Shown here: in pieces, positions 5,024 to 6,619 of the stretch
Position numbering within the stretch: the first letter of the stretch is position 1
Layout: each line of letters starts with the position of its first letter
Assembly (NCBI GenBank): GCA_010672185.1
Contig: JAAHHL010000398.1
Location: 1 to 6,619, forward strand
DNA from: Caldora sp. SIO3E6
GTDB lineage: Bacteria > Cyanobacteriota > Cyanobacteriia > Cyanobacteriales > Coleofasciculaceae
Direction: 5' to 3'
DNA: 6,619 nucleotides
Translations under genes and position numbers: made by a program
Notes under the pieces: model-generated
The model's input: only the letters and a program-made list of their open reading frames with translations
What the model was told of the DNA's origin: nothing
The model's database searches: none

Positions 5024-5092
5024 CGCTCGGTGAGCAAAGACCAGTGAGTCAGAAACATATATATTCTGATTACTCTTGGGTGAATAACTGGT
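5024..5092 (+). promoter_or_regulatory. Potentially structured leader upstream of the helicase
   Basis: Three pairings are possible: GCTC-GGT-GAGC (5024-5034); AGTCAGAA (5047-5054) with TTCTGATT (5064-5071), 8 pairs including one G-U, closing a 9-nt AT-rich loop; and an outer ACCAGT (5040-5045) with ACTGGT (5087-5092) around the second stem. If transcribed, it would lie in the 5' untranslated region, ending 60 nt before the helicase start. A regulatory role is inference, and the stems are short enough to be chance. Confidence 0.3.
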
Positions 5093-5152
5093 AAGTTGGG
5101 GACTGAACACTGTTTACTCGTCCATAAGCACCAAACAAGAAAAGTATTTTGT

Positions 5153-6619
5153 GTGAACGTTCCCACTAATTCTCTAGAACTTGACCTAAAAGCTCTATTT
5201 CCCTTTGAACTCGATCAATTTCAGCAAGAGGCGATCGCGGCTCTGAATGCGGGTAAATCTGTAGTAGTTTGTGCCCCCACCGGTTCTGGTAAAACCTTAA
5301 TCGGAGAGTATAGCATTTATCGCGCTTTAGCACAAGGTGGTAGAGTTTTCTACACCACTCCTTTAAAAGCCCTCTCTAACCAAAAGCTGCGGGATTTTCG
5401 CGATAAGTTTGGTGAAGAGCATGTTGGCTTACTCACTGGAGATAACTCGATCAACCGAGATGCTCCCGTCTTAGTGATGACTACGGAAATTTTCCGGAAC
5501 ATGCTTTATGGTACACCGATTGGAGAAGTCGGTACTTCCTTGGAAAGGGTTGAGGCGGTAGTACTAGATGAATGTCACTACATGAATGACCGCCAGCGGG
5601 GCACAGTTTGGGAAGAGTCGATTATCTATTGTCCGGCCAACATTCAATTAGTCGCCCTTTCTGCGACGATTGCTAACAGTGACCAGCTAACGGACTGGAT
5701 GAATCTGGTTCACGGCTCAACTGAGTTGATTTATTCAGACTTTCGACCAGTTCCTCTACAGTTTAGCTTTGGTAACCCCAAGGGAATTTTTCCCCTGCTA
5801 GATCAGCACAACAATAAACTTAACCCCCGCCTCAAGCCCAAACGCCAAAGAGCTAGGGGTAGAGCAGAACGACCCCAAAGCCCCAGTGTTACCTCTGTCC
5901 TGACGCAACTACAGCACAGGGATATGTTACCAGCTATTTACTTTATCTTCAGTCGTCGGGGTTGTGATCAGGCGGTAGAGGAAGTGAGTTATTTGTCTTT
6001 GGTAAATCAACAGGAAGAAGCTCAACTCAAAACCCGAGTCGATGAGTTTTTGAGTCACTATCCAGAGGCAGGACGTGCTGGACAAATTGAACCTCTCTAT
6101 CGTGGTATTGCAGCCCATCATGCTGGAATTTTACCAGCATGGAAGGGTTTGGTGGAAGAATTATTTGCAGCAGGGTTGGTTAAAGTAGTGTTTGCTACAG
6201 AAACTTTAGCAGCGGGAATTAATATGCCTGCTCGCACTACAGTTATTTCTACCCTTTCTAAGCGCACCGATGATGGACATCGTCTCCTTAAACCCTCTGA
6301 ATTTTTGCAAATGTCTGGTAGAGCCGGACGTCGGGGGATGGATACTAACGGCTATGTAGTAACTTTACAGACACCCTTTGAAGGAGCCAAGGAGGCAGCT
6401 TACCTAACAACTAGTGGTGCTGATCCCTTAGTGAGTCAGTTTACTCCCACCTATGGCATGGTACTGAATTTGTTACAAACCCACAGCCTTACTGAAGCCA
6501 AGGATTTGGTAGAGCGCAGCTTTGCCCAATACCGAGCCACCCTCTACCTCAAACCTCTGCAACAGGAAATTACGGAGTTGACGACAGAACTGACAAAAAT
6601 TGATATTCAGCTAGCACCG
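5153..6619 (+). CDS. Ski2-like DExH-box RNA helicase, N-terminal part
   Basis: The first 489 codons are present and the frame is open at the right edge. Both RecA-like domains are visible: the Q-like FELDQFQQEAI (18-28), Walker A APTGSGKT (41-48), TPLKALSNQK (69-78), TTEIFRNM (110-117), motif II DECH (139-142), motif III SAT (170-172), a second-domain start PAIYFIFSRRGCD with the arginines after FS, motif V FATETLAAGINMPART (from 347) and motif VI QMSGRAGRRG (386-395). DECH and the ETLAAGINMPA form are typical of the Ski2/Mtr4 superfamily-2 group, which unwinds RNA with ATP during processing or decay. Cyanobacterial members run to about 900 residues (from memory), so the C-terminal half is outside. 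The chloroplast helicase ISE2 is a likely plant relative. GTG 5153 is chosen because it starts the family-like VPTNSLEL...FPFELDQFQ; no ATG exists after the in-frame stop at 5081, and the only earlier alternative is TTG 5096. No clear ribosome binding site is seen. Confidence 0.92.
   Translation, partial: MNVPTNSLELDLKALFPFELDQFQQEAIAALNAGKSVVVCAPTGSGKTLIGEYSIYRALAQGGRVFYTTPLKALSNQKLRDFRDKFGEEHVGLLTGDNSINRDAPVLVMTTEIFRNMLYGTPIGEVGTSLERVEAVVLDECHYMNDRQRGTVWEESIIYCPANIQLVALSATIANSDQLTDWMNLVHGSTELIYSDFRPVPLQFSFGNPKGIFPLLDQHNNKLNPRLKPKRQRARGRAERPQSPSVTSVLTQLQHRDMLPAIYFIFSRRGCDQAVEEVSYLSLVNQQEEAQLKTRVDEFLSHYPEAGRAGQIEPLYRGIAAHHAGILPAWKGLVEELFAAGLVKVVFATETLAAGINMPARTTVISTLSKRTDDGHRLLKPSEFLQMSGRAGRRGMDTNGYVVTLQTPFEGAKEAAYLTTSGADPLVSQFTPTYGMVLNLLQTHSLTEAKDLVERSFAQYRATLYLKPLQQEITELTTELTKIDIQLAP
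5231..5238. repeat. HIP1 octamer GCGATCGC
   Basis: It encodes A27-I28-A29 of the helicase, just before the Walker A loop. Confidence 0.85.

Larger units (their letters stand above)
4845..5152. other. Intergenic region between SGNH hydrolase and helicase
   Basis: No gene-like frame is seen in these 308 bp. The left part has small palindromes: GCAGTACTGC (4849-4858) and AGCC-GCA-GGCT (4866-4876). The centre holds the large imperfect palindrome at 4962-5010, and the right part holds the potentially folded segment 5024-5092. The helicase promoter should be here, but I could not find a convincing -35/-10 pair; TATATT at 5060-5065 lacks a matching -35. Confidence 0.6.

Noticed and set aside
5060..5065. 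TATATT as the helicase -10 box
   Set aside because: No acceptable -35 hexamer lies 15-19 bp upstream, and the bases form part of a hairpin loop.

Overview
The window looks like chromosomal DNA from a filamentous or bloom-type cyanobacterium. The evidence is four HIP1 octamers (GCGATCGC) in 6.6 kb, intergenic gaps packed with heptanucleotide tandem repeats of the STRR kind, and proteins that read as cyanobacterial (an Amt transporter with a signal peptide and a Ski2-like DECH helicase). Genus cannot be fixed from the sequence. All recognisable genes are on the + strand.

Layout. (1) 3-479: C-terminal 158 codons of a polynucleotide (RNA) ligase of the nucleotidyltransferase superfamily. (2) 605-1741: HD-Pnk, an end-healing enzyme with an N-terminal HD phosphoesterase domain and a C-terminal P-loop 5'-kinase. 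Together these two genes form a compact heal-and-seal nucleic-acid repair cassette. The 125-bp gap between them carries two tandem repeat arrays, one ending 7 bp before the HD-Pnk ATG. (3) 1742-2285: a 544-bp gap holding a GTTNTTT heptamer array, a short GTGAC repeat, 25 tandem copies of CAGTCAA, and then unique DNA with two inverted repeats upstream of amt. (4) 2286-3779: an Amt ammonium transporter. (5) 3846-3897: a terminator-like hairpin with a T-tract. (6) 3923-4795: a membrane-anchored SGNH/GDSL hydrolase whose linker is encoded partly by a GC-rich palindromic repeat. (7) 4796-5152: a 357-bp gap with a second GTTNTTT-type array, a large imperfect palindrome and a potentially structured leader. 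(8) 5153-6619: the first 489 codons of a Ski2-like DExH RNA helicase that runs off the window.

Functional links. The ligase and HD-Pnk should work in one pathway: HD removes 2',3'-cyclic or 3' phosphates, Pnk adds the 5' phosphate, and the ligase seals. Amt imports ammonium and shows no obvious partner gene here. The SGNH protein and the helicase look like independent transcription units. The main non-coding theme is that three unrelated 7-bp repeat families (AATTCCC, GTTNTTT, CAGTCAA) occupy positions next to start and stop codons. I found no CRISPR array, tRNA, rRNA, transposase or phage gene. The best candidate for an under-described system is the ligase/HD-Pnk cassette with its repeat-filled flanks.
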